Below are positions 24,363-36,068 of a stretch of DNA of 64,000 nucleotides, piece by piece. Under the pieces are notes generated by a model. It saw nothing but the letters and a program-made list of their open reading frames with translations. It was not told the DNA's origin and did not search any database. This DNA comes from Steinernema hermaphroditum. Taxonomy: Eukaryota; Nematoda; Chromadorea; Rhabditida; Steinernematidae. The position numbers were made by a program, and so were the translations under genes. The stretch is from contig CM059621.1 in NCBI GenBank assembly GCA_030435675.1, positions 16,058,001 to 16,122,000 of the forward strand. Direction: 5' to 3'. The first letter of the stretch is position 1. Every line of letters starts with the position of its first letter.

Positions 24363-25149
24363 CAGCATAGGATTCCTTAAGACCTTTTTTGGTCGCCCTG
24401 AACAACATATAATTCCACAAGTACAAAAGTAAGCCGCAAGCACTAGCATCGTTTACCAGTGTTTTCATCAGATTTCCACGAAAACCCCAAGCCTTAGTAC
24501 GAAAACAGAACACACTTCTGCGCAAACATAAAACAAAGAATCAAATTGTGCCCTTTTGAAAAAAGCGGTAAAAATAGGACCTTTAAAGTTGACAAACCGA
24601 CAAAAACCGACAAAAAAAGTATTATACTTACACTTACTCCTAAAAAAATTTTCTGTTTTGATGCGTATCGCGGTCTAACGCAAAATTATCTCGAAAAAAC
24701 ACCTCCTGCGGGAGTTGAAAACGGGCGAAACTCCACTGGTCAGAAAGTCTAAAATGATTTTTTATTTTTTTCTAAATTTTTTGGGGAAAATCGAAGAGAT
24801 CGCACATCCTCAGAATTTCCTGCTCTTCAAAATGAGCCTAAGCATATCGCTACAAGATTTTCCTACGAATTTATAACGAATTTTCATCAGTTTTGGACGG
24901 GGGCCTATCTCGGGCTCCTGACACGATTTCAACCTAAAATTTAAGCTTAAAGTTACGCAACTAGGACCACTGCATCAAAATTTCAGCCCAATCCCACCAT
25001 ACCACAAAAAGTTACAGCACCAAACAAGATGGCAAAAAGTTCCCTGACAAAAAATATAATGTCACCTACCTGCTATCGGATGTGCTGCTTAATGGTCCAC
25101 AGCCAAAGAAGTAAACTGTGCCGAGCAGTCCGTGCCGAACCGGCACAGC
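24363..25149. other. AT-rich non-coding
   Basis: No gene or motif recognised in this stretch. Confidence 0.4.
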
Positions 25150-25322
25150 ATTCAGGGTAACTTTAGACAGATGTCTGCAAAGCCATTCAGAAATTCAAAC
25201 CGGTCCAGATACATGTATGTCATTTCCGTGATCATCCGAGCCTACGACCGGTCGGTTTCTTTCGGTTTTCCGACCAGACGCTCTCAGAAATGACGACTGA
25301 AAGATCCCTTTTGGGTCATCCT
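25150..25322 (+). mobile_element. Mariner-like MITE, copy 3
   Basis: ACTTTAGACAGATGTCTGC, ATTCAGAAATTCAAACC, CGGTCGGTTTCTTTCGG, GACGCTCTCAGAAATGACG and CCTTTTGGGTCATCCTG follow in order. The reverse complement of the end, CAGGATGACCCAAAAGGG, is typical of mariner-type termini. It aligns with copies at 8.2 kb (inverse) and 24.2 kb. Confidence 0.5.
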
Positions 25323-26495
25323 GTAAAAACAGCTCTTGATTCTACCCATTCTATCTCATCTACATCTACAGTCAACTGTTTTACTGCCATAGGTCGCCGA
25401 TGGTTTGTGTCCTTTTGTGTCGTATCTAACCATAGTGTAGCATAATATTTATTACGATTTATTGCGATTGCAATTCCAAGAAATAAACATATCTTTTCCC
25501 GGAGGTACTGTGTTAATAAACTGGAGAACCCTCCGTTGTTGTGTCTCCAAGTCTTTACCAAAAATCACGTCTAGCGTCATAATCGGCTTGCGCAAAAAAA
25601 ACATACAAATGTAAGCGATCTTCTCGGTATCAAACAATAAGTTTCACTCGAATGACTATTGTCCGTTTGACGTCTAAAGGCATTGTCGATTCTAAAAACA
25701 AATAAATCACTTCCTTCGCTTCCTTCTTGACATTTACAACGCAGTAGAAATCAATTATTCGTCATCGTTTTTCGGCCACTAAAAGCGGACTCCACGTGAC
25801 TCCAAAGTGGATAGCCCTCCTTTGGATGTTTGGATCCAAAAAATCACATAATCCTATTAGGACTAATCGCCTCTCACTCCACCCTCAATCCCCCCGCTTT
25901 GTCGTCTAATCGTCCGAAATCTCGTCATTTTCCGAAAATTCGTCACTTCGAAAAACACCTTCACAAATTACAACAATCACCCCCGCCGTCGTTCGCCCCG
26001 GGAGCCGACGAGATTTGTTTATTTTGATGCCCGTGAACCTTGATGGAGGCTGTCCGCGAGAGGGTGGCTAGACGAGCGGGGTGGTGATCTTCCTATTTGG
26101 GTGCCGTCCTCCCTCGCAAATATCTTCGTTTTCGTCATCACGGCGAATGACGGCCGGAAGAGGCGGAAGGTGTATTTTTGGAGAAGCTAAGTGTTTTGCT
26201 AGATGGACGTAAGTGCGTGCTAGATGGACGTTCGTGTTCTGCAAAGGTGCGACCCCAGGAGGCTATCCTATGGTGGAGAAACCGCTTTGATCGTTTTCTG
26301 GCTTGTCTAGAAGATGGTGAATGTGTTGCTATTTACTATCCGTAACTGTCGCTATTCTCTGGGTTGAAGGGGCAAATGTTAGCCGCGATAAACCCATTCT
26401 TCAACCTCTATATATAAGCCGTCTGTTGTTCTGTAAGCACAAGAGCGGTCGCATTCGATCATTCGAGGAGCGGTCGGTTTCAGCAGACAGAACAG
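25323..26495. other. Gene-poor stretch, GC-richer island
   Basis: No exon supported. The 25,780-26,180 part is GC-richer, with dinucleotide content like the other islands in this half of the window. Confidence 0.4.
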
Positions 26496-26502
26496 GGACC
26501 CA

Positions 26503-26575
26503 GCCGGCGTCGAACCGACCCCGACCGGTTTACAAATCAGACGCGTTCGCAGTGAGCCACACAGACACTTCAAGT
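26503..26575 (-). mobile_element. tRNA-Thr-like SINE, copy
   Basis: The minus strand reads GTGTGGCTCACTGCGAACGC, then GTCTGATTTGTAAACCGGTC, then GGGGTCGGTTCGACGCCGGC. This is the same family as 15,971, 19,341 and 30,147. The loop TTTGTAA gives a TGT (Thr-type) anticodon reading. The acceptor stem cannot be closed cleanly. Confidence 0.55.
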
Positions 26576-28327
26576 AGGCCGGTTCACTGTCGGTCACAAT
26601 TAAATTTCTTCGTGTTCTTCTTGATCAGTGATGAAAAGGAGCACAAAAATTGATTTAAATATTTGAAAAATAAAAGTCGTTTAAGGTAGCACAAGCAAAT
26701 CCAAAAATGTGTTCCACCAGAATATGTATTTTCGAAGAAACAAAATTAAATATAAGAGAAACATTTCTCCACTATGCCTTCAAGGCAGACAGCCCACCAA
26801 TTGTCTGCGAATATAAGCGGCGATAGGCGTCTTCTTCATTCACAGTTTTCTCAGAATCGTGGACGAGTGGGTCTGTGAAAGTACTTTTCCAGCCTTGCTG
26901 ACCTCCTTCTCTCTTGTTACAATCTCCGATCTCTTTGACCACGTCCACCTGTCACCAGTCCAAGAAAAACGATTGTTCCAAACAGTGTTTTATACAACTA
27001 TCTGCATTCCACTGTGTGGGATTTTGTTGGTGCGTTGAACCACCTACAAGCACCATCTAAGTTCGCACTTTTGACCTCGTTTGGGGTCTGGATGCATTCA
27101 TCTCTGATCCAATGTGAACAAAACAGGACTCCAAAAATCTCTGATCGTCACCTATCACCAGTCCAAGAAAAACGAATGATCCAAGCGGTGTAAACTTGTT
27201 TTATATAGTTTATATTCAACCATGGTCAAGTAGGTAATTTGCATGGGACCAAAATCCCACTTCCATGCCCGACATAACAGTTTAAAGAAAACAGCACATA
27301 ATGAAAGTCATATGCTCGTTGGCAAACAGTCTATTATATGTTTTCTTTGCACCTTTTTGCATAGGCCAAGCATAAAAACAAAAAGAAATCGTATTTTTAG
27401 AACCGTCCATCTTCCGATCTTTCACCTGGAGACCACTCATCTCCACCTGTAGGTCTTCTCTCGCGTAGACAAGTGCCGCAAATAGAGCATGAGCTCACGT
27501 CGTGATTCACAAAATTCAGAACTTTCCCTCAAACACTTCTTCACAAGTTACTCATTCGTGTCAGGACCGACGTGACGCCAAACATCGCAGGTGAAGTCCT
27601 AGAAGTGCGCGCGTGCGTTTTTAATTTAAATGACCTAATTATGTGGGAACTACGCTCACACATGACTATTAAAAGTGTCCTGCGTGGAAAGTTTGCGTTC
27701 AGTTGTTATCCCGCAGCGATGTTCTCCAAGCCGGGCACTCCTGGCTCTGACCTTCTTGCTTATTGTTGGATTGTTTATTCGAAAAGTGTTAATTTCTTTA
27801 ACAGATTGAGGTCCATATCCGTCCGTGGTAAATGCGAGAAATATTACATGAAATGTACTGTCCATACCCCAGAAGTTTTGTGTCGGTCTGATAGACAGAC
27901 ACTGCAGACAATGGCAGTCATTCGTGTGGTATGGATCAGTGGGAAACGGTAGAAATCGGAGGAAAACGGACAGCTTTCAGACAGATCTGCTTGACAAAAT
28001 GACTGCCGTCGCTTACACAATTTGTCTACAAGACATTTAAGTGTCCATCTGTGCGGGTAATTTTTTATACCCTGAGCGGCTTTCAATAAACGCGAAATAC
28101 AATTAAAATAATGCACCTGTTTGTCGCTCAGAACACCAAAAATATATAAGCTATCTTTGAATTGAGGTACCATTTTTGTCACTTCTCCCTAATAGAGCCG
28201 ATATCTGCTCAATTGCGGGTTATACCCAAATATACACTTCCATATCTGTGCAAGAGAATCCGGCTATGATACACGAGTAGAGCCATAGTGGATAGTGGAG
28301 TAGAGCGGAACAATTTAAACCGCTTGC

Positions 28328-28402
28328 GTAGCTCATTGCCAACGCGTTTCGGTTATAAGCGGGCGGTGTCGGGTTCGGCTCCCCTCGGAGTCCTTATTTT
28401 GT
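28328..28402 (+). mobile_element. tRNA-like SINE, diverged copy
   Basis: GCTTGCGTAGCTCATTGCC, AACGCGTTTCGGTTATAAGC and GTGTCGGGTTCGGCTCCCC follow in tRNA order. It resembles the Thr-like family but the anticodon loop has changed. Confidence 0.45.
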
Positions 28403-30144
28403 ATGGGTGTTTTCCCCGGTTTTCGGAGAAACACAGACACAGACCACCGGATACGTTGATTCTCCGTTTATATATAGGTTATCGGTCAGTACACCAAAAA
28501 TAATCTACTCAATTTCGAGTTGTACCCAAATATACACGGTCCCATATGTGCACCAATGAACCTGAGCAACCCGGAATCTGGGTCCCGGATACGTGACTTC
28601 TGCAACCACATCCATGTGATCAGCCAATTTGTGCTTTTCTGCAGACTCCGTCTTTTATCGTCACCACAAATCGAAAGTGCAAAAATTCGTAATTTCCCGA
28701 TATATTTGTTTGACTTACGCAGTTTGAGCACATCGCATTCTTTCCGGCATCGGCGTGGTCTCAACGCGGCAATTTCCGGAGTGAGACTCCAATATTAGCT
28801 GCAATTAGCCACAAATATCGAGTCATCCGACACTCGCGTCATGAGACTACGGTAGCTGGAGTGATTTGTAGTGGAAAACAAGTCTCGACAACGTTGGATG
28901 TTGACGATGCGTTGCCAAGGCTCTTGCAGCAGGGATGTCTGAGGATCGGCCTCATTCATTCTTTTGAAATTGAGATCGCTTTGAGATCAACTTTCGTCTA
29001 GACCGATTCCTATTTGAGTTGTGCAATGTCAGGTACACTTTAGAACGATCTTAAACGGCAGCTCCTTCTCAAACAGGACCATCCTTCTCCAAACAGGACC
29101 ATCCTTCTCCAAACAGACTGTTGTGGTTCTGGTCAAACCTTTCAGACATCATTTAACCAGAGATCTCGGCCATATCCGAAGCCAATGTTTCCACAACGTG
29201 GTAAGCAACATTACTCATTGAGGCAATTAGGACGCAAATCATTTATTGCCCCTGCTCAACGACCATTTCCGGTGTTATGTTGTTTGTTTGTTAGCTCTAA
29301 GTGGCTCCGGATGCTCAAATCTTTCCGGTTTGATATTATCGTTTTCCAAATCATCAAAACACATTTTGGCGGCGGGTGTAGCCATTATTACAAAGAGAAA
29401 AGGTGAGACTTTGAAGGATCTAGCGGCAAAATCTTCGTTTGAGATCAACGACCAAAGTCTTAAATGAGGGCACTTTACCAAACGAGAATGTCTACTATAT
29501 GACAGAAAGAAGTGGATAGATCTCTCCAAGTAGACAGAGACTGACCAACTGGACAGACCCATGTAGAAAATGTGGACTTTCACAAGATATTTCATGTCTT
29601 TTTCTGGCTGAATTTTCGTTTCGGGACCTTTTTGCCCAGGAGTCTCTGATCATAGAGATATTTGTTTACTATCAGCTCAAACTTAGCATAATCAGCTTGT
29701 TGATCAATACGTCCAAAGGAATCTAGCTCAACGCCGAACGTACGACTTTTCTCCTTCGAGGTGTGTGGTGCCTGCGTCTTCTTTCCTTCTTTCCCGCGAA
29801 CCCATTTTCTTCGCGACGTTCACAAAACAAAGGATTAATTAGTGTAATCCTAGCATTTCTGAATTCCTACTTTTACCAGAAACGACAGTGTTTTCACAGA
29901 ATGGGGATAATCCTTGGGATCTTAGGCCAACAGGAAGTTGACATAGTGTTTACGGGGTGGATTTGACAGTGAGACCAAGAATAGAATTAATACGTTGTGG
30001 AACAATGGAACGTCTTCTTTTGTATTTTGACGATGTCACGCAAATGTTTCTCGGCATAGTTACCTGGCGGTCATCTTTTGGGACTAGCCCTAACCAAGAA
30101 ACTTGGCAGATGTTATTCTCGTATTAAGGTTTCCCATGTAAGAC

Positions 30145-30222
30145 AAGGACTGAGGGCGGTGTCGAACCCACCCCGACCGGTTTACAAAACAGATGCGTTC
30201 GCAATGAGCCACACAGAAAACT
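30145..30222 (-). mobile_element. tRNA-Thr-like SINE, copy
   Basis: The minus strand reads GTGTGGCTCATTGCGAACGC, then ATCTGTTTTGTAAACCGGTC, then GGGGTGGGTTCGACACCGCC. Same family as the 26.5-kb copy, with a few substitutions. Confidence 0.55.
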
Positions 30223-31995
30223 TTGACAAGATAGGCGCTGTTCTCTAGACACAGACACTAGACAGACAGCTCAGAATCAACCGCCTTCAGTGTCTTCGAT
30301 GGGTTGGACGTGTCATTGTAGGTTGCACCTGAGGCCCAACTTTAACTTTATTGTACAAGACACAACGAAGGACAGCCAAAGGCAGGTTTTGATAAAAATG
30401 GTTTCCTGATTATTTTATGTACAGTAACGTTTTTAGATAAAAGAAACGTGTTGAACCGAACGTATGACCTCTACGTTATAATTAGACAGCTAGCTTAGTT
30501 ATTAATTTACGAACGGCATTAATACCCAAAGTTTGAACCAGATCGGCATCTGGTATTCCCCTGTATTACTCACATATACTTCTAGACCAGCACCTAACAC
30601 ATTTCCAGGTACATATTCCAAAAGCAGCTGGAACACTCGAAACTTAAAAGCCGGAACCGCGCGGAATGACAAACGAAAAAATCCAATTAAACGTCGAACA
30701 TGCGACTTCTCCTATTCATCGTTCCCGGAATCCCTCGACGCCACTCACCGCCTAACGTCACCTTCCCCGGCGCTCAGGCGGAAATCGAGTGTTTCGCCTT
30801 TCCTTCTTCGTCTTCTTCAGGCGGTCGAGCGCCGTATTTCATTATGCAACAACGGTTGTTTTTATTGTGATGTTCCATGTTTTTGGCCGCCGTCTCAGAT
30901 CTCGTTATTTTAATGCATGAACTCGTGCGTCAGAGCGCCGCTTATCCGCCGCTTCCACCCTCCTCCTACTTCTTCTTATTCGCTCGCGCGACGCCGTGAG
31001 TCGTGTTTTTGCTTTGCGCGCTGTAATTAACCCGTTTATTCGGAATGGCCGAACACGTGAAGTGTCTCTAGTGTGTCATTTAGCGTGATTTTTGGTTGGG
31101 GCAAGGGTACCTGGGCAAGTGTTCAGCCGTGGACCTAACTCTTCTATAGGATTACGTTCTCAACCACCCCTTCATTTGCATGTTTTCCTCGCAAAACCTT
31201 GACATAACATTGCGTCACTCAAGGTGATGAACATTCTAAGAAAAAAGTTGGTGTTTTTTATGTTACGGATACGGTAAGTAAGATAGAGCAACGAAACCAA
31301 TATACTTATGTGTTGGATACATATGGATTTGGTTCATAGCAATTTGTCCAAAAAAGGGCTCTATGTACAAACGGAGACTAGACCTAAACAATATCTAAAC
31401 TTCTATGTATCTCCAGGGCTAGTCCGCATTGTAGAAACATGCCTCTAAACGTTTTTTTTTATCCATAGCTTCTGAAACCGACCGGTTGTGGCGTCTACAG
31501 CTGCCTAAAATTAAGGTATATTTCCCATTTTGGATGCCGTGGAAGGGATGAGCTGGTCGCTCTCCGACTGTCTACCAAGACGTCTAAAAGACTGCTTTCT
31601 TTTCTGTTCTTTACAGTATGACAGTTACCTTTTAATGAAAGACCAGATGAAGCATCCCTTCAGACACCACACTTTCCGAAACGAGCAGGCTGCCTCGATT
31701 CAGAATTCTGTGTCGCTTCGCCTTTGAACGGAATATTCAAGGGTGGACCTGCATTATTCGACTTCCATTCCCTCTACTTTTCTTTTCTTCTCCCCTTTTT
31801 TCATTCATCAAAGTGATGTTGTTTCAAAGAAAAGTCATAAATTCGCTCATAAATGATTCCATCCCTCGGCGTCCGCCCTTTTCCGTTCCCGCCCCGCGCC
31901 TGTTTTCTTCTCCGCGAGACGCGCAACAATCACCGCCGCTCGTTTCAGAATCCGCCTATTTGCTCATTATGGCCGACCCCTCCCTCCGCTAGGCA

Positions 31996-33839
31996 ATGAA
32001 CGCAACGCTGAACTCGACCGTGGCGGCGACGACGGCGGCGGCCGTAGCCTCAGGCTCCAGCTCCGTGTACCACATGCGTCTCGCACTTACCGTAACCCAT
32101 CTGCTTCTGGTGGCGATCGGGTCCGTCAACCTGCTGGTCATCCTCGTCATCCTCATCCGGCCCTACATGCGCTCCATCACCAACGTCTACATGATCGGTC
32201 TCTGTCTGGCCGACTTCATCTACTTGGCCAACTTGATCCTGGTCGCGGCCACGCAGATCAACGACAAGTCGTGGCCGTTCGGCTCGCTGATGTGCACGCT
32301 CTACCACGGCACCGAGACGACCGGCAAGTACGGTAGCGTCATCTTCGTCGTGCTGCTCGCCGCCGACCGCTACTGCGCCATGTGCAAGACGAACTGGTGC
32401 GCGCGCTACCGTAACTACCGCTCGGCTATCCTGGCTTCGGTGGTCGCGTGGACCGTCGCCGTGGCCGCCGCGCTGCCGCTCTACACGTTCTCCGAGGTAG
32501 TGCAGCTCAAGTTCCGCGGATTCGAGAGCACGCACAAGCTGTGCATCGCCAAATGGCCGAACAGCGAAAGCGCCAGATGGTAAGTGCTGCAAAAAGGAGC
32601 TGAATATCACTCACATTTCCAGGTACATCACCTTCTCGTCCATCCTCATCTTCGCCCTGCCGCTGGCGCTCATCGTCTACTGCTACTACCACATCTGGAA
32701 CAAACTCCGCGAAGCGCTGAAAGGAAGCAAACGCATGCGAAGAGCCTCCTCCTCGCGCGCGCCCTACCACCGCGTCACGCGCCTGGTCCTCTGGGTCGTC
32801 GTCTTCCACGTCCTTTGCTGGTAATCTAGACATATAGTAAACAGCGTCTAGAGTTGAATCTCTTCCAGGTCACCCTTCTGGCTGTTCAACCTGTTCAGCT
32901 CGATTCTGCGCCTGCGGATCTCGACCCAATTCGACCGTATCATCGTCAACATCATCCATCTGTTCCCCTACGTCAACTGCGCGCTCAATCCTCTCCTCTA
33001 CGCGGCGCACGCCGAGAACTTCCGTATCGCGTTCAGATCGCTCTTTTCGCGACGAAACGGCGGCACTCTCCTGGACAACAACGCGCGCGTCACGTGCTCC
33101 AACAACAACACTCGATCCAGCTACTTCAAGCCCTCCGGGTATGTCTCAACCTACGCCGATAGAGGCTTCATTGTCTGCATGTCTAGAATGTCACAAGTGC
33201 CTCCGAGCTCGGAGAACCTGCTCTCGACGTCGCCATCGTCGAACGGCGTCTGCAAAGGACGAACGCACTCGGTGCTGCGCTTCTCGCCCAAGTATCTGAG
33301 TCCTGCCACGAATAGTCCGTGCCCGTCGCCGACGTCCGACGGCACCGTCTCGCCGAAACCGAGCAGAAGGCTGAAGAGTGCGCTGAAGAAGTCATGCACA
33401 CCGATTGATGAGGTAAGACATCTGGGGCCAGACATGTCTGCGAGATCAGTTGATGAGGCTCCTCTGCTTGACAGTTCTTAACTGCGTCTTCTTCCAGGTG
33501 TACATGAACCCGAGTCACTCGCACACGTCCGTCCTGACCGCGCCCACCTTTGGCTCGGTGGACCTCGCTGACGACGTCTTCGACCTCAACGCGACGCGTT
33601 CGGTGAACTGCCTCCTTGGCGCCGATTCGGCGCACACGAGCACAAAGCGCGGCAGCATGCAGATCGGCTGGTACAACGCGCACGCCCTCCTCTCGTCGGC
33701 GAGGAAGCCCGATCGGCCGACCATCGACACGACCGGATGGCGCAAGTACTCGGACATCGAGGCTGAGCAGCGCGAGCGCACCAGCAGTCTTATCGTGCCC
33801 ACGCTGCTCGTCTCCCGGCCTGGGGACGTCATGGTGTAG
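31996..33839 (+). CDS. Class A (rhodopsin-type) neuropeptide GPCR
   Basis: Five exons, 31,996-32,579, 32,623-32,820, 32,869-33,138, 33,187-33,412 and 33,498-33,839, splice in frame to 539 residues. The product would be a seven-helix plasma-membrane receptor. Visible hallmarks: N-glycosylation sites at residues 2 and 6; helix 1 at about 29-53; LAD in helix 2; a cysteine before helix 3 and another in loop 2 (LCIAKW) for the usual disulfide; ADRY with a following C instead of the common hydrophobic-x pattern; CWSPFW in helix 6; NPLLY in helix 7. A basic region and a long Ser-rich tail (about 210 residues) follow. The overall pattern is closest to somatostatin/allatostatin-C/opioid-type peptide receptors; the ligand cannot be read from the sequence. 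GC content is much higher than in the preceding 31 kb. Confidence 0.9.
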
Positions 33840-34226
33840 ACTATTGCCATATCCACATAAGGACAATACTGGTATCTTTCGTGTATTGACTTTCGTTGTA
33901 ATTTATGTCTTGACTTCTATATCTTATAAAGGCTTAATTTATGATTTCAATCCTTAATTCGATGATTTCAAAGAGGGTGTTGAGAGAATCCAGGGGAGGT
34001 GCCCGACACGATTGCGATTGCAGGAATAGGCCGCACAGAACGGTATTACTGTCGTCCCCAGGACGAAGTGCCACTTCACTACCAAATGGTGGTTACGGTA
34101 ACAAACAACAATTGACACGATTCGATTCTCTACAGTGTTTCTCAAGATCCATCCTTGGATCCATATGTATTTTCTTACATAACACGCTTACACAGTAATC
34201 CTATGTATACGTCCAGGTAAGAACCA

Positions 34227-35563
34227 TCACACTGTGAAGATCTCATGCGATCGATCAGCTTGACATAGGATGGGAGCATGGACAAGAAGCGACAAGTCGC
34301 TGGAGAAGTCTGGAAAGCATTAGCTCGTATATACTAGTGCAAAATCACAGACCTTGACTGGTGATCAGCCACGTCTTCAGAAGTTCGCGCATCTCAGCCA
34401 CGGATTTCTCTTCATACTGCAGTTGACGAATGAACAGATGCTAGAAAAAGGTGGCATATCAGACAAGCACAAGAACAACGTACCATCACCAGATCCTCGT
34501 CAGCCATATCGTCCACCACATGGATCTCGCTCCTCATACGCGAATCCAACTCCCGAAGGATGTTCGCACGCTCGTCCAGCGCTTTGACACCTCCAAGTGG
34601 GAAACACCTGTGAATGAGGCAAAGACGTACCTATAAGAAGCAAGAAGTCAACACATATAGCTCCTTTCATCGACTTACAATGTGACTGTAGGGTAACTCC
34701 AAAATCGGCGGGATTTTTAGTGTGCTCATGTCTTCTAGACGCACGGGAAGGACGGTCTTACCCAGATAAGGAGTAAGGTTGTCGATGACTGGAGAGAAGT
34801 GCCGCCGGGCGGACGTTTTCATCGTACCAGTCCAAAACTGCTGACGTTGTTCGTCGCTCCAAAAGTGACGAGTAAGAATTAGGCGCGGAAATAGCACTCT
34901 GAAAAAGAGTATTAAAAAAGTCGCAAAGTAAAACATACATGGCCAAAGCAATAACGTAAAACGCCACCGGCATCACAGCGACTATCATAATACAGATGAG
35001 CTTCGAGAATTCTTCATTGGTCTAAAAAAAACAAGTGCTAATCGAGGCCACTGACTTTCCAAAACACCACACCTGAATGAAGGATACCAACTCTTCAGTC
35101 GACAAATCGCTCAGCGATCGTCTGCCCTTCTTCAAATCGCGACGGATGCGGTAGCAGCTCTTCATGTCCGAAAAACACGTTAACGAGCCTAAAAGGTCAT
35201 CGTGAACGAAAACGAAACTGACAAACCGTCAGAAACTGTGCGATGGATTCTGTAGAGCCGCGGACAGCGCCGTTCCAGAAATGCTTCGTATTTCGAGAAG
35301 ATTCCGCCTTCCGCTTTCGCCGGTTCGTTGGAGAGAAACATTTGTGGACGAACCGAGGTAGGGAGCAAAGGAGCGAGCAGCGGAGTTCGGAACGTATTCG
35401 GTGAGACGAGCAACAGCCTCGGATTCGGAAGCATCTGCACGACGGACCGATCGCTGGTCAGGGATGAATGCGAAATGAGCGAGGGGCCGAGAAGAGCGCA
35501 GACCAGACACGTTTCAAGTGCTGGGCGCCTTAAGAAGGACGCCATGCAGTTACATCCAGCCAT
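34227..35563 (-). CDS. LETMD1-like mitochondrial inner-membrane protein
   Basis: Seven exons (35,563-35,227; 35,188-35,073; 35,021-34,939; 34,898-34,679; 34,630-34,484; 34,440-34,353; 34,309-34,227) join in frame to 357 residues ending in a TGA. The N-terminus is basic and Ser/Arg-rich, as in a mitochondrial presequence. Then come KYEAFLERRCPRLYR, a hydrophobic helix at about 160-182 (IMIVAVMPVAFYVIALA), and the LETM1-family block FPRLILTRHFW followed by helical LETM domain sequence (FFPLGGVKALDER-like stretch, then FIRQLQYEEKSVAEMRELL). LETM1-domain proteins act in the mitochondrial inner membrane in cation/proton homeostasis and ribosome binding; LETMD1 is the short relative without EF-hands. 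The gene is convergent with the GPCR gene (388 bp apart). The donor of intron 3 (GTATGT) was chosen because it alone keeps the frame. An upstream open frame at 35,586-35,807 (-) could be extra 5' sequence, but I left it out. Confidence 0.85.
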
Positions 35564-35960
35564 TCAACAAGATTCAGCACAACATTCAGGGATTTAGTGA
35601 CTTGGCACTGTACATCCTCCCCGGACTTCCGTCGTCCGCGTATGTCAACGCGTTGCATACGAAACGGAGATCGAGTGCTCCGAGAACAAAGTAGAACGTT
35701 ACAAACAGATCTCCTTTTATCTCCACAAACCGGTCCCACAATAAAAACGCGTAGACACACAGTAGAGGACATTCAACAGGCACCACTTTTGCGATTTTCA
35801 CGTACATTTGAAAAATTTCACAACGTGGAAATCTCTTCCGTCACTTTACCGTACACTTCCCGCCTTTTTTGTTTGGTTTCGTCAATTTTTGGACCGTGTC
35901 AGAGCTAAATGGGTTTTTGCGCTATGGTCTTGTCACCACTCTGATCACTTTTGCGACTAG
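35564..35960. other. Intergenic region, divergent promoters
   Basis: Lies between the LETMD1-like start (-) and the membrane-protein gene (+). Short open frames on both strands (about 70-100 codons) show no domain. No SINE or repeat was noticed. Confidence 0.35.
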
Positions 35961-35965
35961 ACAGT

Positions 35966-36017
35966 GAGACGCCGTTGTCTGCGAACCGCGGACAGCAAAA
36001 ACGCATAAATAGGCCGG
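35966..36017 (+). promoter_or_regulatory. Shared core promoter: 19-bp inverted repeat plus TATA-like box
   Basis: GAGACGCCGT is followed by TGTCTGCGAACCGCGGACA (35,976-35,994, inverted repeat with one mismatch), then GCAAAAACG, then CATAAATA (36,004-36,011), with 57 bases to the ATG at 36,069. The paralogue on the minus strand has the same elements with the same spacings. The inverted repeat looks like a dimeric transcription-factor site. The factor is unknown. Confidence 0.7.
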
Positions 36018-36068
36018 CTGGCCATTGCATTTCGCTCCCAGAACATCATTTACGCATTTGCACGGAAG

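Larger units (their letters stand above)
26576..31995. other. Gene-poor stretch upstream of the GPCR gene
   Basis: No coding exon supported before 31,996. Seen: direct repeats at about 26,930-27,000 and 27,130-27,200 (CACCAGTCCAAGAAAAACGA); a match between 23,755 and 27,410 (CCATCTTCCGATCTTTC); a short tandem array at 29,072-29,125 (unit CCAAACAGGACCATCCTTCT); a single relative of the foldback arm at 29,455-29,600; and a GC-richer island at 30,640-31,060. The 31,740-31,995 part is pyrimidine-rich and probably includes the GPCR promoter and 5' UTR, but no TATA box stands out. Confidence 0.4.

Noticed and set aside
15971..30222. tRNA genes
   Set aside because: A-box and B-box-like segments are present, but D/T stems are mismatched or shifted and the copies form diverged families. 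I list them as tRNA-derived repeats.
13291..30756. TTAGGC/GCCTAA hexamers (nematode telomere repeat unit)
   Set aside because: Only isolated single units were seen, about as many as expected by chance in 64 kb, with no tandem runs. This is not an interstitial telomere.
32050..33866. Minus-strand frames of up to 227 codons across the GPCR gene
   Set aside because: The high GC and codon bias of the receptor exons keep the opposite strand open. These frames have no receptor-independent features.
35586..35807. Upstream minus-strand frame as an extra first exon of the LETMD1-like gene
   Set aside because: No clear donor joins it to the exon starting at 35,563, and the chosen Met already gives a presequence-like N-terminus.
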